Source: Aliivibrio sp. S3MY1
Lineage (GTDB): Bacteria; Pseudomonadota; Gammaproteobacteria; Enterobacterales; Vibrionaceae
Assembly (NCBI RefSeq): GCF_028765575.1
Contig: NZ_JARACO010000008.1
Location: 62,001-126,000, forward strand
DNA length: 64,000 nucleotides
Direction: 5' to 3'
The notes beneath the pieces are model-generated. The model had not been told where the DNA came from. It ran no database searches and was given only the letters and a program-made list of their open reading frames with translations. Made by a program: the position numbers and the translations under genes. Each line of letters opens with the position of its first letter. Position 1 is the stretch's first letter. Positions 30,773 through 40,570 of this stretch are shown here, piece after piece.

Positions 30773-32641
30773 ATGAAAAATTATTCATTAAAGAAAAAAA
30801 TTCTTTTTATTACCCTTTTGTCGCTAGTTTCTGTTGTTTTTCTTCTTTCTTGGCAGAGTTACTCTGAGCAAAAAAAACATGTGTATGAAACGGCATTACA
30901 ACAATTAAATCGCCTTTCTGATCTGCACTCAACAAAAATTGATGAGTGGATGAACTTTAGAATAAATATTGTAAATGGTTTAGCTAATCACAAAAATGAT
31001 AGCGAAGATTTACTGTATTTGGCACAAAGTTCAGGTGGGTTTTTAATTAGTTATTATACTTATTATGATGGCCGTTTGCTTACGTCTGATCCAACTCTTG
31101 ACGTAACAGACTTAGATCTACGTGATGCCGATTGGTATATGGATGCTCAAAAGCAAAGCTCAACGTTAGTAACCTCGCCTTATCTAGAGCCAATTTTAAA
31201 AGATACAGTAGTGACAATAGCAAAAGCCACTGATGATGCAGTTGTGGCATCGGATTTATCAATTGCTACTCTAATTAAGCAAGTATCAGAAATGGCTTTA
31301 CCTGATAATGGGGAAGCCTTACTTATTGATAAAGACGGTAAGATCATTGCCTACAAAAATAAAGAGTTAGTTCAAAAATCAATATCGAAAGTGAGTGCTC
31401 AACTAAATATCCAACAGGTAGAACAAGCATCTAAAAATAAACAACTTACTCAAGTGATCTTTGATTCTCAAGGCAAAGATAAATTGGTTTGGGCAATAAC
31501 AATCCCAGATCTTAATTGGACGTTATTACTTGCGATTGATAAAGAAACATTAGACGCGCCATTAAAAGTACAATTAACCAATCAGTTATTGAGTGCAGGT
31601 ATTGTTTTGTTACTTAGTATTCTTATCATGGTTTATGTTATGAATGTGATGTTTGCTCCATTATTACGAATTACGCATGCATTAGGTACTATTGCTAATG
31701 GTAATGGCGATTTAACACAGCGCTTAAAAATCGAATCTCATGATGAAATTGGTGAATTGGCAAACAGCTTTAATGTATTTACAGATAGCCAACACGCTCT
31801 GATCCGTCATATCAATCAACAAAGTGTGGATTTAGAAAAAGACGCGTCACATGGTGTGGAAAATAGCCAATTAACAATGAAGAGTTTAGCAAGTCAGCAA
31901 GAACATCTGATTTCTGTAGCAACAGCGATGAATCAAATGTCCGGAGCGGCGAGCGATATCGCGATGAATGCTGCACAAACAGCGACGGCAGCACAGCAAT
32001 CAACGAAAAATTCTGAAGATGGATTAACGTTAGCGAGTTCGACACGCCACTCTGTTCAACAATTGGCTCTTGAAGTATCAAATACGACAGATGTGATTAG
32101 TGAGTTAAATAGCCATGTAAATTCTATTTCTGGGATTTTGGTAACGATTCAAGCTATTGCAGAACAAACGAATCTATTGGCATTGAATGCGGCGATTGAA
32201 GCAGCTCGTGCTGGTGAGCAAGGCCGAGGTTTTGCCGTTGTTGCAGATGAAGTTCGTGTATTATCGAAACGAACACAAGATTCAACGCAAGAGATTTATT
32301 CAATGATTGAAACATTGCAAAAATCGACAAGTAAAGTAGTTGAGGCAATGGAGTCAAATAAACAAACGGTTGAAGGAACAGTGAATGACATCGATCATCT
32401 AGCTGAAAGTTTGAATGAAAGTAACCAAGCTATTTCATTAATTTCAGATATGGCGACTCAGATAGCTACTGCTGCAGAAGAACAAAGCCAAGTGATTCTT
32501 GAAATGAATGATAATACGATGACGATAAAAGAGACCAGTGAAGATATCATGTTATCGGCTCAGAGCAGCCTAGGCCAAGCTCAAGAGCTAAAAATGCATG
32601 CTGATTCATTAAATGAGCAAGTATCTCAGTTTAAGATTTAA
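30773..32641 (+). CDS. Methyl-accepting chemotaxis protein with dCache-type sensor
   Basis: A classical transmembrane chemoreceptor of 622 residues. The first span is at about 9-25. The periplasmic domain (about 30-265) has double-Cache features ([28 protein letters not shown]). The second span lies near 272-295, followed by HAMP ([21 protein letters not shown]) and the signalling domain with [20 protein letters not shown] near residue 465. The ligand is unknown, although dCache domains often bind amino acids or small acids. It is a single-gene unit with a terminator after it. Confidence 0.92.
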   Translation: MKNYSLKKKILFITLLSLVSVVFLLSWQSYSEQKKHVYETALQQLNRLSDLHSTKIDEWMNFRINIVNGLANHKNDSEDLLYLAQSSGGFLISYYTYYDGRLLTSDPTLDVTDLDLRDADWYMDAQKQSSTLVTSPYLEPILKDTVVTIAKATDDAVVASDLSIATLIKQVSEMALPDNGEALLIDKDGKIIAYKNKELVQKSISKVSAQLNIQQVEQASKNKQLTQVIFDSQGKDKLVWAITIPDLNWTLLLAIDKETLDAPLKVQLTNQLLSAGIVLLLSILIMVYVMNVMFAPLLRITHALGTIANGNGDLTQRLKIESHDEIGELANSFNVFTDSQHALIRHINQQSVDLEKDASHGVENSQLTMKSLASQQEHLISVATAMNQMSGAASDIAMNAAQTATAAQQSTKNSEDGLTLASSTRHSVQQLALEVSNTTDVISELNSHVNSISGILVTIQAIAEQTNLLALNAAIEAARAGEQGRGFAVVADEVRVLSKRTQDSTQEIYSMIETLQKSTSKVVEAMESNKQTVEGTVNDIDHLAESLNESNQAISLISDMATQIATAAEEQSQVILEMNDNTMTIKETSEDIMLSAQSSLGQAQELKMHADSLNEQVSQFKI

Positions 32642-32691
32642 CGAAAATATGCCAGTAAGAGTTTACGTACTCTTGCTGCTTATATTAATAC

Positions 32692-32726
32692 AAAAATGCC
32701 GCTAACTCACGTTAGCGGCATTTTTT
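32692..32726. terminator. Bidirectional terminator between chemoreceptor and argS
   Basis: AAAAATGCCGCTAAC pairs with GTTAGCGGCATTTTT around a TCAC loop, with T runs on both strands. A second small stem, AAGAGT/ACTCTT, lies just upstream at 32657-32674. Confidence 0.9.
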
Positions 32727-32746
32727 ATTCGGCTAGGTTGTTGATA

Positions 32747-34480
32747 TTACATACGCTCTAGCGTTTCAATACCTAATAGGTCTAGACCTTGTTTGATTGT
32801 TTTAGCGGTTAGTGCAGCTAGTTTCAGGCGGCTTTGCTTAACCGCGTCATCTTCATTGTTAAGAATTGGACACGCTTCGTAGAAACTAGAGAATTGACCA
32901 GCAAGTTCAAATAGGTAAGCACACATTAAGTGAGGTTGACCTTCACTTGCTACTGCTTGAACGGCTTCTTCAAATTGCATTAACTTAGAAACAAGTGCTT
33001 TTTCTTTCTCGTCAGAGATCTTAACTTCACCCGTTAACTCATCCATAGACAAGCCAGCTTTGCTGAAGATAGAAGCAACACGAGTGTAAGCATATTGCAT
33101 GTAAGGCGCTGTGTTGCCCTCAAATGCAAGCATGTTGTCCCAATCAAAGATGTAATCTGTCGTACGGTGCTTAGAAAGATCAGAGTACTTAACTGCTGCC
33201 ATTGCAACCGTAGTCGCAATTTTTGCTTTTTCTTCAGCAGATAGATCTTTGTTTTTCTCTTCGATTAGTGTGGTTGCACGTTGCTCTGCTTCATCAAGAA
33301 GATCAGCCAGACGAACCGTACCACCTGCACGAGTTTTAAATGGACGACCATCTTTACCTAGCATCATACCAAACGCGTGATGCTCTAAAGATACGCTCTC
33401 AGGAACATAGCCCGCTTTACGAACAATAGTCCATGCTTGCATTAGATGTTGGTGTTGACGAGAATCGATGAAGTAAAGAACACGATCAGCATTCAGCTCT
33501 TCGAAACGGTATTTAGCACAAGCAATATCAGTGGTTGTGTAAAGGAAGCCGCCATCACGTTTTTGAACGATAACGCCCATAGGCTCGCCATCTTTGTTCT
33601 TATATTCGTCAAGGTAAACCACTTGAGCGCCATCACTCTCAACCGCTAGACCTTGTTTTTGAAGATCAGCAACGATTGGAGCAAGCATGCTGTTGTACAT
33701 GCTTTCACCCATTACGTTATCACGAGTCAGTGACACGTTTAGACGATCGTAGTTGCGTTGGTTTTGAACCATAGTTACGTCAACAAGCTTCTTCCACATT
33801 TCTGCACAGAACTCATCGCCGCCTTGAAGTTTTACAACGTAGCCACGAGCTGTTACTGCAAACTCTTCGTCTTCGTCATACAGTTTTTTAGATTCACGGT
33901 AGAAACCTTCAAGATCAGACAGTTCCATAGAAACTTCGCCTTTCTCTTTTTGAATGCGCTCAAGGTTTGCGATAAGCATACCAAATTGAGTACCCCAGTC
34001 ACCGATGTGGTTAGCGCGTGTAACGTTGTGACCTAAAAACTCAAGAGTACGAACAACAGCATCACCGATGATAGTTGAACGTAAGTGACCCACGTGCATT
34101 TCTTTTGCAACGTTTGGCGCAGAGTAATCTGCAACGATGTTTTGTTGTTTTTCTTTAGCTACACCTAGGCGTTCATCAGCTAATGCTGCTTCTGCTTGTT
34201 GTGCTAGAAATTCTTCTGATAAGAAAATATTGATAAAGCCAGGGCCTGCAATTTCAGTTTTGCTAGCGATGCCATCAAGATCCAAAACATCCAGTACTTT
34301 CTGAGCAAATTCTCGTGGGTTTGTACCTAGTCGCTTAGCTACGCCCATTACGCCGTTAGCTTGGTAGTCACCAAATTGTGCTTTTGCAGATTGACGAACG
34401 GCGGCAGGGCTGCCTGCTGGCGCGCCTGCTGCTTCTAAGGCTTGAGAAACTTTGTCGTTAATAAGTGATTGAATATTCAA
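32747..34480 (-). CDS. argS: Arginyl-tRNA synthetase
   Basis: Charges tRNA-Arg. It has 577 residues, exactly the E. coli length. The class I ATP site appears as [19 protein letters not shown] (an HIGH variant, HVGH). The KMSKS motif is replaced by the ArgRS-typical [14 protein letters not shown]. The C-terminal anticodon-binding DALR domain ends in GIETLERM. It is divergent from yecM, its neighbour in E. coli as well. Confidence 0.97.
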   Translation of the reverse strand: MNIQSLINDKVSQALEAAGAPAGSPAAVRQSAKAQFGDYQANGVMGVAKRLGTNPREFAQKVLDVLDLDGIASKTEIAGPGFINIFLSEEFLAQQAEAALADERLGVAKEKQQNIVADYSAPNVAKEMHVGHLRSTIIGDAVVRTLEFLGHNVTRANHIGDWGTQFGMLIANLERIQKEKGEVSMELSDLEGFYRESKKLYDEDEEFAVTARGYVVKLQGGDEFCAEMWKKLVDVTMVQNQRNYDRLNVSLTRDNVMGESMYNSMLAPIVADLQKQGLAVESDGAQVVYLDEYKNKDGEPMGVIVQKRDGGFLYTTTDIACAKYRFEELNADRVLYFIDSRQHQHLMQAWTIVRKAGYVPESVSLEHHAFGMMLGKDGRPFKTRAGGTVRLADLLDEAEQRATTLIEEKNKDLSAEEKAKIATTVAMAAVKYSDLSKHRTTDYIFDWDNMLAFEGNTAPYMQYAYTRVASIFSKAGLSMDELTGEVKISDEKEKALVSKLMQFEEAVQAVASEGQPHLMCAYLFELAGQFSSFYEACPILNNEDDAVKQSRLKLAALTAKTIKQGLDLLGIETLERM

Positions 34481-34687
34481 AGAGGTTATCCTTCATATCG
34501 CTGTTAAACAGGAATGCTGTTGCATGGAAAGCAAAATAGTGGGTAATAATAGCAATAAAACAGGGGATATTTAATAGTTTCTGTTATTTTTTATTGCAAC
34601 TTAGGGGCTATTTTTCGAAAGGTTCTAAACATCAAGTAAAGAGGTTGATACAATTCGGTTTCTCCTTTTTACCGTTAGGTTGCCTTC

Positions 34688-35284
34688 ATGTCATCACTAT
34701 TATTAAAACAGCAACAATTAGAGCCTCAGCAATTGATTACTGCCTTGCCTTCTTTCATTGGGAGGATTCAAGCATTACTGGATGTATTAGAGATTGATTT
34801 AACTCAATATCAAGCAGATCATATTGCCCTACGAATTAATGATCGAGAGGTTGCAGAAGCCGCTCATCAAGCGTGGTTACAACAAGCTGAAGAATGGTCA
34901 AATAATGAGATCAATGGTCGCCCAATCATTGCACTAGGCTTTAATCAACCTTTAGAGGTTAGTGGTTGGTCTATTGAATGTTTAGAGTTGCCATATCCGA
35001 GCGGAAAAAGTTACCCGCAACAAGGTTGGGAGCATATAGAGTGGGTGATCCCATGTGCTGTAGATTCTCAAGAGGCGTTTTTAGATTACGTATTAAAAAC
35101 CTTCCCAACGCTAAAAGAGAAGTGGGATAACTTAGTGTCTTTGGGTGTAAAAGTTAAACAGAGTTGTCCATCAGGTGATGCAGAGCGAATTGCAAATTAT
35201 ACCGTTGCTTTTAAATATCAAGGTGTATGTATAAAGCTTCATCCACATAGCCTCAAAGCGGTTATCGAGAGTGAGCAGGCCTAA
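34688..35284 (+). CDS. yecM: YecM family VOC-type protein
   Basis: A 198-residue cytoplasmic protein of the YecM family, with a vicinal-oxygen-chelate-like fold and a possible metal site. Histidines are conserved in ADHIALRIN, GWEHIEWVIP and KLHPHSLKA. The biochemical function of this family is unknown. The ATG at 34688 follows GGTTGCCTTC, a weak ribosome binding site. It stands alone and ends at a strong terminator. Confidence 0.85.
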   Translation: MSSLLLKQQQLEPQQLITALPSFIGRIQALLDVLEIDLTQYQADHIALRINDREVAEAAHQAWLQQAEEWSNNEINGRPIIALGFNQPLEVSGWSIECLELPYPSGKSYPQQGWEHIEWVIPCAVDSQEAFLDYVLKTFPTLKEKWDNLVSLGVKVKQSCPSGDAERIANYTVAFKYQGVCIKLHPHSLKAVIESEQA

Positions 35285-35308
35285 ATAGGCTTAATATCTA
35301 AAAAATAT

Positions 35309-35344
35309 AAAAGGCATCCAATCCAGAGTTTGGATGCCTTTTTT
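35309..35344. terminator. Bidirectional terminator between yecM and the APE tailoring genes
   Basis: AAAAGGCATCCAA pairs with TTGGATGCCTTTT over a short loop, with flanking A and T runs. It separates the two convergent genes. Confidence 0.9.
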
Positions 35345-35367
35345 AGGTATTTATCTATTATGAAGAT

Positions 35368-36624
35368 TTACTGAGCTAATGGCTTACATAATTCAGCGAC
35401 CACTTTTAAACGGCGCTCTGGTTCAGCAACAAAAGGGTTTTCTTCATCCCACGCATAACCTGCCAAAATAGCACAGATCATTTGTTTAATTTTAGGGTTT
35501 GAATCTTCATGGAAGATAACATCTTGGAATGACCCTTCGTACCAACCTTCCACATAGCAACGGAAGGTATTTACGCCCTTCATTAGTTTATCTGAGTAAT
35601 CAACCTGCCAATCAACCTCTTCTTGGTTAAATTGCTTAATCAACGACTCTGCAGCTAACTCTGCCGATTTCATCGCAATGGTTACACCAGAAGAAAATAC
35701 AGGGTCAAGAAATTCACCAGCATTACCTAAAAGTGCAAAGTTACGATCAAACAGTTTGGTGACATTGGCTGAATAACCCATGATCTCACCACATGGATTT
35801 GGGTACTCGGCATTGGCAAGTAATTGCTTGAGGTTGTTATCCTCAGTTGCCAGTTGTTTTAATGCCTCGAGATTATCACTAGGGTAATCTGCAAAAAACT
35901 CAGGCTCACCAACCACACCAAAAGAACAGGTTCCATTACTGAATGGGATTAGCCAGTACCATACTTGCGTGTTGATTGGATGTACAGAAATAAGGATTTT
36001 ATCTCTGTCATAGTTTTCGTTAACAATATTGTCAGTAATGTGGGTGAAAATGGCTTTTCGTGGTGGTAAGCAAGACGGTTCTTCTAGGTTTAACAATCTT
36101 GGTAATACACGACCGAATCCACTTGCATCTAAGATAAAATCTGCTTCAATGTTATAAGGGTTACCTTGAGTATCTAACACAGAAAGGATCGCTTTAGGTT
36201 GAGAGACATCAACATCAGTAATTTCATGTTGGTAACGAATGTCTACCCCTTGCTCTTGAGCACTGTCAGCAAGCACTTTATCAAAGTTACCACGCTGAAC
36301 CTGATAAGTGGTTCCTGCACCCTCTGAAAACTTATTAGTAAAATCAAATGAAGTAAACGAACCATCAAAATGAAAAGCGGCCCCATTCTTATATTGAAAA
36401 TTGGCTTTTTCTACAGCCTCAAGCATTCCTGCTTTTTTAATTGATTCCATGCAGGCAGGAAGCAAACTCTCACCAATTGAAAAGCGAGGAAATGTAGATT
36501 TCTCTAAGATGATGCAATTAATATTGTGTTTTTTTAATAACGCAGCAGCAATCGAACCTGACGGACCGGCACCAATAATAGCAACTTGAGTTGATTCTGA
36601 GTTGATTGATTGTTTTGATAGCAC
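35368..36624 (-). CDS. Flavin-dependent halogenase-like oxidoreductase (aryl polyene locus)
   Basis: A 418-residue FAD-binding protein of the tryptophan-halogenase/monooxygenase superfamily. The FAD site is GAGPSGSIAA near residue 18. FPRFSIGESLLP (45-56) is the form seen in halogenases for phenolic or carrier-bound pyrrole substrates. Two halogenase hallmarks are present: a Lys at 79 in QYKNGAAF, matching the catalytic Lys position, and W-Y-W-L-I-P at 222-227 (WxWxIP). Nine bases separate it from the upstream methyltransferase gene, so the two form a leftward pair beside the APE operon. It may halogenate or hydroxylate the aryl head. The reaction is inferred only; other family members lack halogenase activity. 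Confidence 0.75.
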   Translation of the reverse strand: MLSKQSINSESTQVAIIGAGPSGSIAAALLKKHNINCIILEKSTFPRFSIGESLLPACMESIKKAGMLEAVEKANFQYKNGAAFHFDGSFTSFDFTNKFSEGAGTTYQVQRGNFDKVLADSAQEQGVDIRYQHEITDVDVSQPKAILSVLDTQGNPYNIEADFILDASGFGRVLPRLLNLEEPSCLPPRKAIFTHITDNIVNENYDRDKILISVHPINTQVWYWLIPFSNGTCSFGVVGEPEFFADYPSDNLEALKQLATEDNNLKQLLANAEYPNPCGEIMGYSANVTKLFDRNFALLGNAGEFLDPVFSSGVTIAMKSAELAAESLIKQFNQEEVDWQVDYSDKLMKGVNTFRCYVEGWYEGSFQDVIFHEDSNPKIKQMICAILAGYAWDEENPFVAEPERRLKVVAELCKPLAQ

Positions 36625-36633
36625 AGATGGCTC

Positions 36634-37713
36634 CTATTTAGCTCTAAGCTCAAGTAGTGAATGACCTAAACCAATATTATTAGTTTGCTCAGCAACGGCA
36701 AAACCTGCTTCTTCAATAATTTCTAAGAAATCGCTGCAACGATAGAAGCGACTATTACCGTTAGCTAAACAGGTGAAGTATAGTGACGTCGCATTTAAGC
36801 TATATGATGCAGCATCGTATTTTTGCTCATCCCAAAATAGCTCAAGAATATAAACGGTTGCATCAGCAGACATTGCGGCACGAACGCGTTTTAGAATGCT
36901 TAAAATCTCCATAGGGGAGAAGCAATCTAAAAATTGGCTCATCCACCACACATCAGCACCTTGAGGTAAAGGCTGTGTTTTATCTAGCATGTTAGTTGGA
37001 TGACCATTAATACGATCAGCAAAGCCTTGTTGTTCTGCATTTTTTAGGGCCATTTCGATCTGTTGTGGCAAATCAATAATCGTGACATTCACATCTTGAT
37101 CGTAGTTACAGCATTGCAGTGCCCATTTACCCGTGTTACCACCAATATCAAAAAGACGCTTAGGTTTTTTGCTTAATACTTTTTCTAATAAAATAGGAAA
37201 TGAACGGTCAGAATAGAAATGATCAAACTTAAACCAGCTCTCTTTTGCTTTTTCTGGCAGTCGAGATAAGCCTTCATAGATAGTTGGCCAATCCCCAAGC
37301 TCTTTCAAGCCAGCAGGAGTGCCCTCCTGAATTGCTTCTGTTAGGTGCATCATTGCGGCATAGCAAACATCGGCAGTGAAATCTAAATTCGCATTAGTCA
37401 TGCCATCGTGCAATAAAAAATGCCCAAGATTAGCAAGTACGTAATTTGGCTCATCCCATGTCACAATATGTGCGCTAAGTGCCATATCAAGAAGGACTTT
37501 AACGCCATATTCAGAGACGCCAGTCTCTTGAGATAATTGAACGGCATTTAAGCCTTGATCAGTTGCTTTATCTAGCGCGGCAAGAATACCAAGATCTCTG
37601 AGAGTACGAGCGGTTTGAAAAACGATAGGGGCAAAAGAAAGTTTCTGTGCTTCTGTTTTTGCTTCTAGTGCATTAAAAGGGTCGTTTTTATATTGAGTCA
37701 CGAAATTAGCCAT
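36634..37713 (-). CDS. SAM-dependent methyltransferase with N-terminal dimerisation domain (aryl polyene locus)
   Basis: A 359-residue class I methyltransferase. The N-terminal part (about 15-110) is a winged-helix dimerisation domain like that of small-molecule O-methyltransferases. SAM motif I is LFDIGGNTGKWAL near residue 190, followed by NVTIIDLPQQ and WWMSQFLDCFS. The substrate is most likely the aromatic head of the polyene, with methylation on oxygen or carbon. The downstream halogenase-like gene follows after 9 bases. It is oriented away from the main APE operon, with the lipoprotein gene between. Confidence 0.75.
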   Translation of the reverse strand: MANFVTQYKNDPFNALEAKTEAQKLSFAPIVFQTARTLRDLGILAALDKATDQGLNAVQLSQETGVSEYGVKVLLDMALSAHIVTWDEPNYVLANLGHFLLHDGMTNANLDFTADVCYAAMMHLTEAIQEGTPAGLKELGDWPTIYEGLSRLPEKAKESWFKFDHFYSDRSFPILLEKVLSKKPKRLFDIGGNTGKWALQCCNYDQDVNVTIIDLPQQIEMALKNAEQQGFADRINGHPTNMLDKTQPLPQGADVWWMSQFLDCFSPMEILSILKRVRAAMSADATVYILELFWDEQKYDAASYSLNATSLYFTCLANGNSRFYRCSDFLEIIEEAGFAVAEQTNNIGLGHSLLELRAK

Positions 37714-37806
37714 AGTGTTAGAAGATGAAAATGATCATATCAGTGGTGCTGAGACAAACTTTGTTTAAAAGCAAGAAACCACTGATATTTATTAAAGTTC
37801 AATAGA

Positions 37807-38382
37807 TTAGTCGATAATATTGGAGACTTTATTATCCTTAAATTCAACGTTAAAGGTGTTAAATCTATTTTTCCAATATCGCCACTTATTGCTATTTAAG
37901 TCAGGAGTTTTATGCTCTGGTGGGAAGCCAATCGCATATTTAACCCCTTCTTTAGTCATCCCTTCTGTAACTACTCCTTTTTTTATCCCTTTTTGATCCA
38001 GAGCACTGAGTTTTTTTATTTTTGAGTTATTACATTCAGTACCAAAATAATGACTTAGATATTTAGAAAAATCAGGGGAGGATTTGTGTTTCGTTAAGTT
38101 ATATTGCTTATCTGTACTGCTAATTTTGAAGGTTAAATTTTTATTTGTCACATCAACAATATTAACTTGAGTACAAACGGGAATTAAACCATCTTGTTGA
38201 AAGTTAACAGAATAAAGCTTCATTCTTTTTTCATCAGGATGCAGGTTTACTAAGGTGTAAACCGGTTTGTTGGTTTGAATTAAATCTTCACCAGTTACTT
38301 TATCCGTCAGAGGAATAACGCCTGCACAACCGGATAGTATAATGGCGGCAGTAGCGAGTAAGCATGGTTTGTAAAATGACAT
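37807..38382 (-). CDS. Putative lipoprotein with SmpA/OmlA-like C-terminus
   Basis: A 191-residue lipoprotein. From the ATG at 38382, preceded by AAGGGA on the minus strand, the signal peptide ends in a lipobox, IILSGCAG. An upstream in-frame ATG at 38409 has no such site. The C-terminal part (EGMTKEGVKYAIGFPPEHKT, then WRYWKNRFNTFNVEFKDNKV) has the pattern of the SmpA/OmlA fold found in outer-membrane biogenesis proteins. It is divergent from the APE operon and may help place or anchor the pigment, but no function is established. Confidence 0.7.
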   Translation of the reverse strand: MSFYKPCLLATAAIILSGCAGVIPLTDKVTGEDLIQTNKPVYTLVNLHPDEKRMKLYSVNFQQDGLIPVCTQVNIVDVTNKNLTFKISSTDKQYNLTKHKSSPDFSKYLSHYFGTECNNSKIKKLSALDQKGIKKGVVTEGMTKEGVKYAIGFPPEHKTPDLNSNKWRYWKNRFNTFNVEFKDNKVSNIID

Positions 38383-38409
38383 AATTAATCCCTTATTATT
38401 TATTTTCAT

Positions 38410-38512
38410 ATTAATTTACCGTATGGCTTGCCACTTTTGTATTTGCGCCAAGTCACTGAATTCATATATCCTATACGAGTAGGGAAATAAATTGTAATAT
38501 TTTTACGACTAG
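38410..38512 (+). promoter_or_regulatory. Upstream region of the APE operon
   Basis: About 100 bp between the divergent lipoprotein gene and the first APE gene. TTGCGC followed after 16 bases by TATATC could form a weak promoter. No operator is evident. Confidence 0.3.
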
Positions 38513-39241
38513 ATGGACATCATGGCATACGCAAATTTTAACATTATTGATTGGCACGCGATTTCTGCTGGAATAGACACAAAAACAGCGTGGCAGAAAT
38601 GGCAGAAAACTAATTTCATCTGGCCTGAGGGAGAGAAAGCCCCTGTCGATAAAATCCCCGCGATGGCTCGAAGAAGGATGAGCTCATTAAGTAAGTTGGC
38701 GGTTCAAACTGCGCTTACTTTAGTTCAAGAACAAGAGGTTGATTATTTAATCTTTGCTAGCCGTCATGGAGAATTAACCAGAACCTGTGCTTTACTAGAA
38801 GACATTTTAAAAGGTGAAGATGCCTCTCCAATGGCGTTTTCTCAATCGGTCCACAATACCGCTGCTGGTTTGTTCACAATTACAGCCAAAAAAGCCATTC
38901 CAGTGACTTCGATTGCAGCAGGCGAAAATACATTTCATTCTGCATTAATAGAAGCAGCTGCATATTTGAGTGATAACTCGGATCACCGTGTTTTAGTTAT
39001 TGACTTTGATGAGCCACTTCCGTCACATTATCAAGAATTTGAACAACAAGAGTATCAGGGCTACGCTTTTGGTCTTATATTGAGTGCGGGTGATGATTTT
39101 TCTCTACAATGGAACAATAAACCCTCAATCAAATCGGGTGTAATGCCTCATGGCTTGCAATGTATTTCTAAGTTAGTAGGATCGCAGTCTCAATGGATGA
39201 TAGAGAGCTCTTCAACACAATGGACATGGACGCATAAATAA
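38513..39241 (+). CDS. apeC: Beta-ketoacyl synthase chain-length factor-like subunit (ApeC-like)
   Basis: A 242-residue, shortened ketosynthase-like protein of the chain-length-factor type. It lacks an active-site cysteine: where a synthase has ACSS, this has QSVHNTAAGLFTIT. In studied APE systems ApeC pairs with the ketosynthase ApeO to set polyene length. The start could also be the ATG at 38522 (MAYANF). It is the first gene of a tightly packed rightward operon, and the acyltransferase gene follows after 3 bases. Confidence 0.8.
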   Translation: MDIMAYANFNIIDWHAISAGIDTKTAWQKWQKTNFIWPEGEKAPVDKIPAMARRRMSSLSKLAVQTALTLVQEQEVDYLIFASRHGELTRTCALLEDILKGEDASPMAFSQSVHNTAAGLFTITAKKAIPVTSIAAGENTFHSALIEAAAYLSDNSDHRVLVIDFDEPLPSHYQEFEQQEYQGYAFGLILSAGDDFSLQWNNKPSIKSGVMPHGLQCISKLVGSQSQWMIESSSTQWTWTHK

Positions 39242-39244
39242 CAC

Positions 39245-40042
39245 ATGACTTTGATTTTACGTATTGATAAATGCTGGCGAATTGTGGCCACTGGATTCTG
39301 TTTTTCTTTATTTGGAATTGGTGCGCTTTGCTTAACGTTTATTATTTTTCCGCTATTAACGTTTACAGCGAAAAATGCCAAACAACGTGAAATAAGAGTC
39401 CAGGCGATTATACAAAGAAGTTTTCTTCTCTTTTGTAAAACAATGCATTATAGCCGCGCGATTAAATATCAATTTGATGGTGCTGAACGCTTGCAGGACG
39501 ATAAAAATTGTTTGATTGTCGCAAATCACCCCAGTTTGATCGATTATGTTTTAATTGCTTCACAATTGAAACAGTGTGATTGTATTGTTAAAGCGGCTCT
39601 ATGGCATAATCCGTTTATCCGCGGGATTGTTAGAGCGGCAGGTTATATTCCAAACAGAGAGCCTGAAGCATTTTTAGAAGAGTGCTCAGAGAAGTTAAAT
39701 TCTGGAAATGTGCTATTGGTTTTTCCAGAAGGAACCCGAACGACGCCAGGGATTACCTCTAAGCTTCAGCGTGGGGCTGCTCAAATAGCGGTGCGTAGCG
39801 AAAGTGATATACGCATTGTTCATGTAACAGTCACGCCAAGTTTTTTAACCAAAGAAGCTAAGTGGTATCAAGTACCTGATGTCCGTCCTTTTTTTCATAT
39901 TGAAGTGAAAGAAAAGGTCGCCATTGCCCCTTTTATCGATGGCGCTGATTCACCTTCTTCAGCGGCTCGAAACGTGAATCGATTTTTAGATACAGCTTTG
40001 TATCCTCAAAATGAATTTAATACATCAAAAGAAAATAAGTAG
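39245..40042 (+). CDS. 1-acyl-glycerol-3-phosphate acyltransferase-like protein
   Basis: A 265-residue LPLAT-family acyltransferase. One N-terminal membrane span (about 15-37) is followed by the NHPSLID block (HX4D catalytic motif, near residue 98) and FPEGTRT (near 162). By gene order it corresponds to ApeD. It probably takes part in moving the completed polyene onto a lipid at the inner membrane. The substrate is not known. Confidence 0.8.
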   Translation: MTLILRIDKCWRIVATGFCFSLFGIGALCLTFIIFPLLTFTAKNAKQREIRVQAIIQRSFLLFCKTMHYSRAIKYQFDGAERLQDDKNCLIVANHPSLIDYVLIASQLKQCDCIVKAALWHNPFIRGIVRAAGYIPNREPEAFLEECSEKLNSGNVLLVFPEGTRTTPGITSKLQRGAAQIAVRSESDIRIVHVTVTPSFLTKEAKWYQVPDVRPFFHIEVKEKVAIAPFIDGADSPSSAARNVNRFLDTALYPQNEFNTSKENK

Positions 40043-40049
40043 GTCATTG

Positions 40050-40307
40050 ATGGAAGCACTACACAACGAAATTAAGTTATTAATTATTGAAGCTCTGAAT
40101 TTAGAAGATATCTCAGTAGATGATATTGAAACTGACGCACCATTGTTCGGTGACGGTTTAGGGTTAGATTCAATCGATGCTCTAGAGTTAGGTTTAGCCA
40201 TCAAGAAAAAATACAGCTTAGTATTGGATGCTGATGACACTCAAACCCGTGAACATTTTGCGTCAGTAGCAAACTTAGCGGCATATATTACTGCAAATAA
40301 AGCGTAA
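40050..40307 (+). CDS. apeE: Acyl carrier protein (ApeE-like)
   Basis: An 85-residue acyl carrier protein. The phosphopantetheine serine is in GLGLDSIDALELG. The ATG at 40050 gives the normal ACP length; an upstream in-frame ATG at 40011 lies within the preceding gene. It is one of two carrier proteins in the operon. APE assembly is known to use two (ApeE and ApeF), one for the growing chain and one for starter or extender loading. Confidence 0.9.
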   Translation: MEALHNEIKLLIIEALNLEDISVDDIETDAPLFGDGLGLDSIDALELGLAIKKKYSLVLDADDTQTREHFASVANLAAYITANKA

Positions 40308-40318
40308 GAGAGTAAGTC

Positions 40319-40570
40319 ATGACAGAGGTAAATAGAGAGCAAGTATTAGAGCAAGTGACAGCTGCACTGGTTGAATTATTTGAAATCGATGAAGCGGATA
40401 TCACGCCTGAAGCTCAACTATATACTGATCTAGATTTAGACAGTATTGATGCGGTTGATTTAGTGGTTCACTTACAAAAAGTAACAGGTAAAAAAATTAA
40501 GCCAGAAGAGTTCAAAGAAGTTCGCACTGTTGATGACGTGGTTAACTCAGTAGCAGCGTTGCTAAAATAA
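40319..40570 (+). CDS. apeF: Acyl carrier protein (ApeF-like)
   Basis: An 83-residue acyl carrier protein with the attachment serine in DLDLDSIDAVDLV. It is strongly acidic, as is usual for carriers. It starts 11 bases after the first carrier gene and its stop overlaps the next start (TAATG). Having two different carriers in tandem is a hallmark of APE loci. Confidence 0.92.
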   Translation: MTEVNREQVLEQVTAALVELFEIDEADITPEAQLYTDLDLDSIDAVDLVVHLQKVTGKKIKPEEFKEVRTVDDVVNSVAALLK

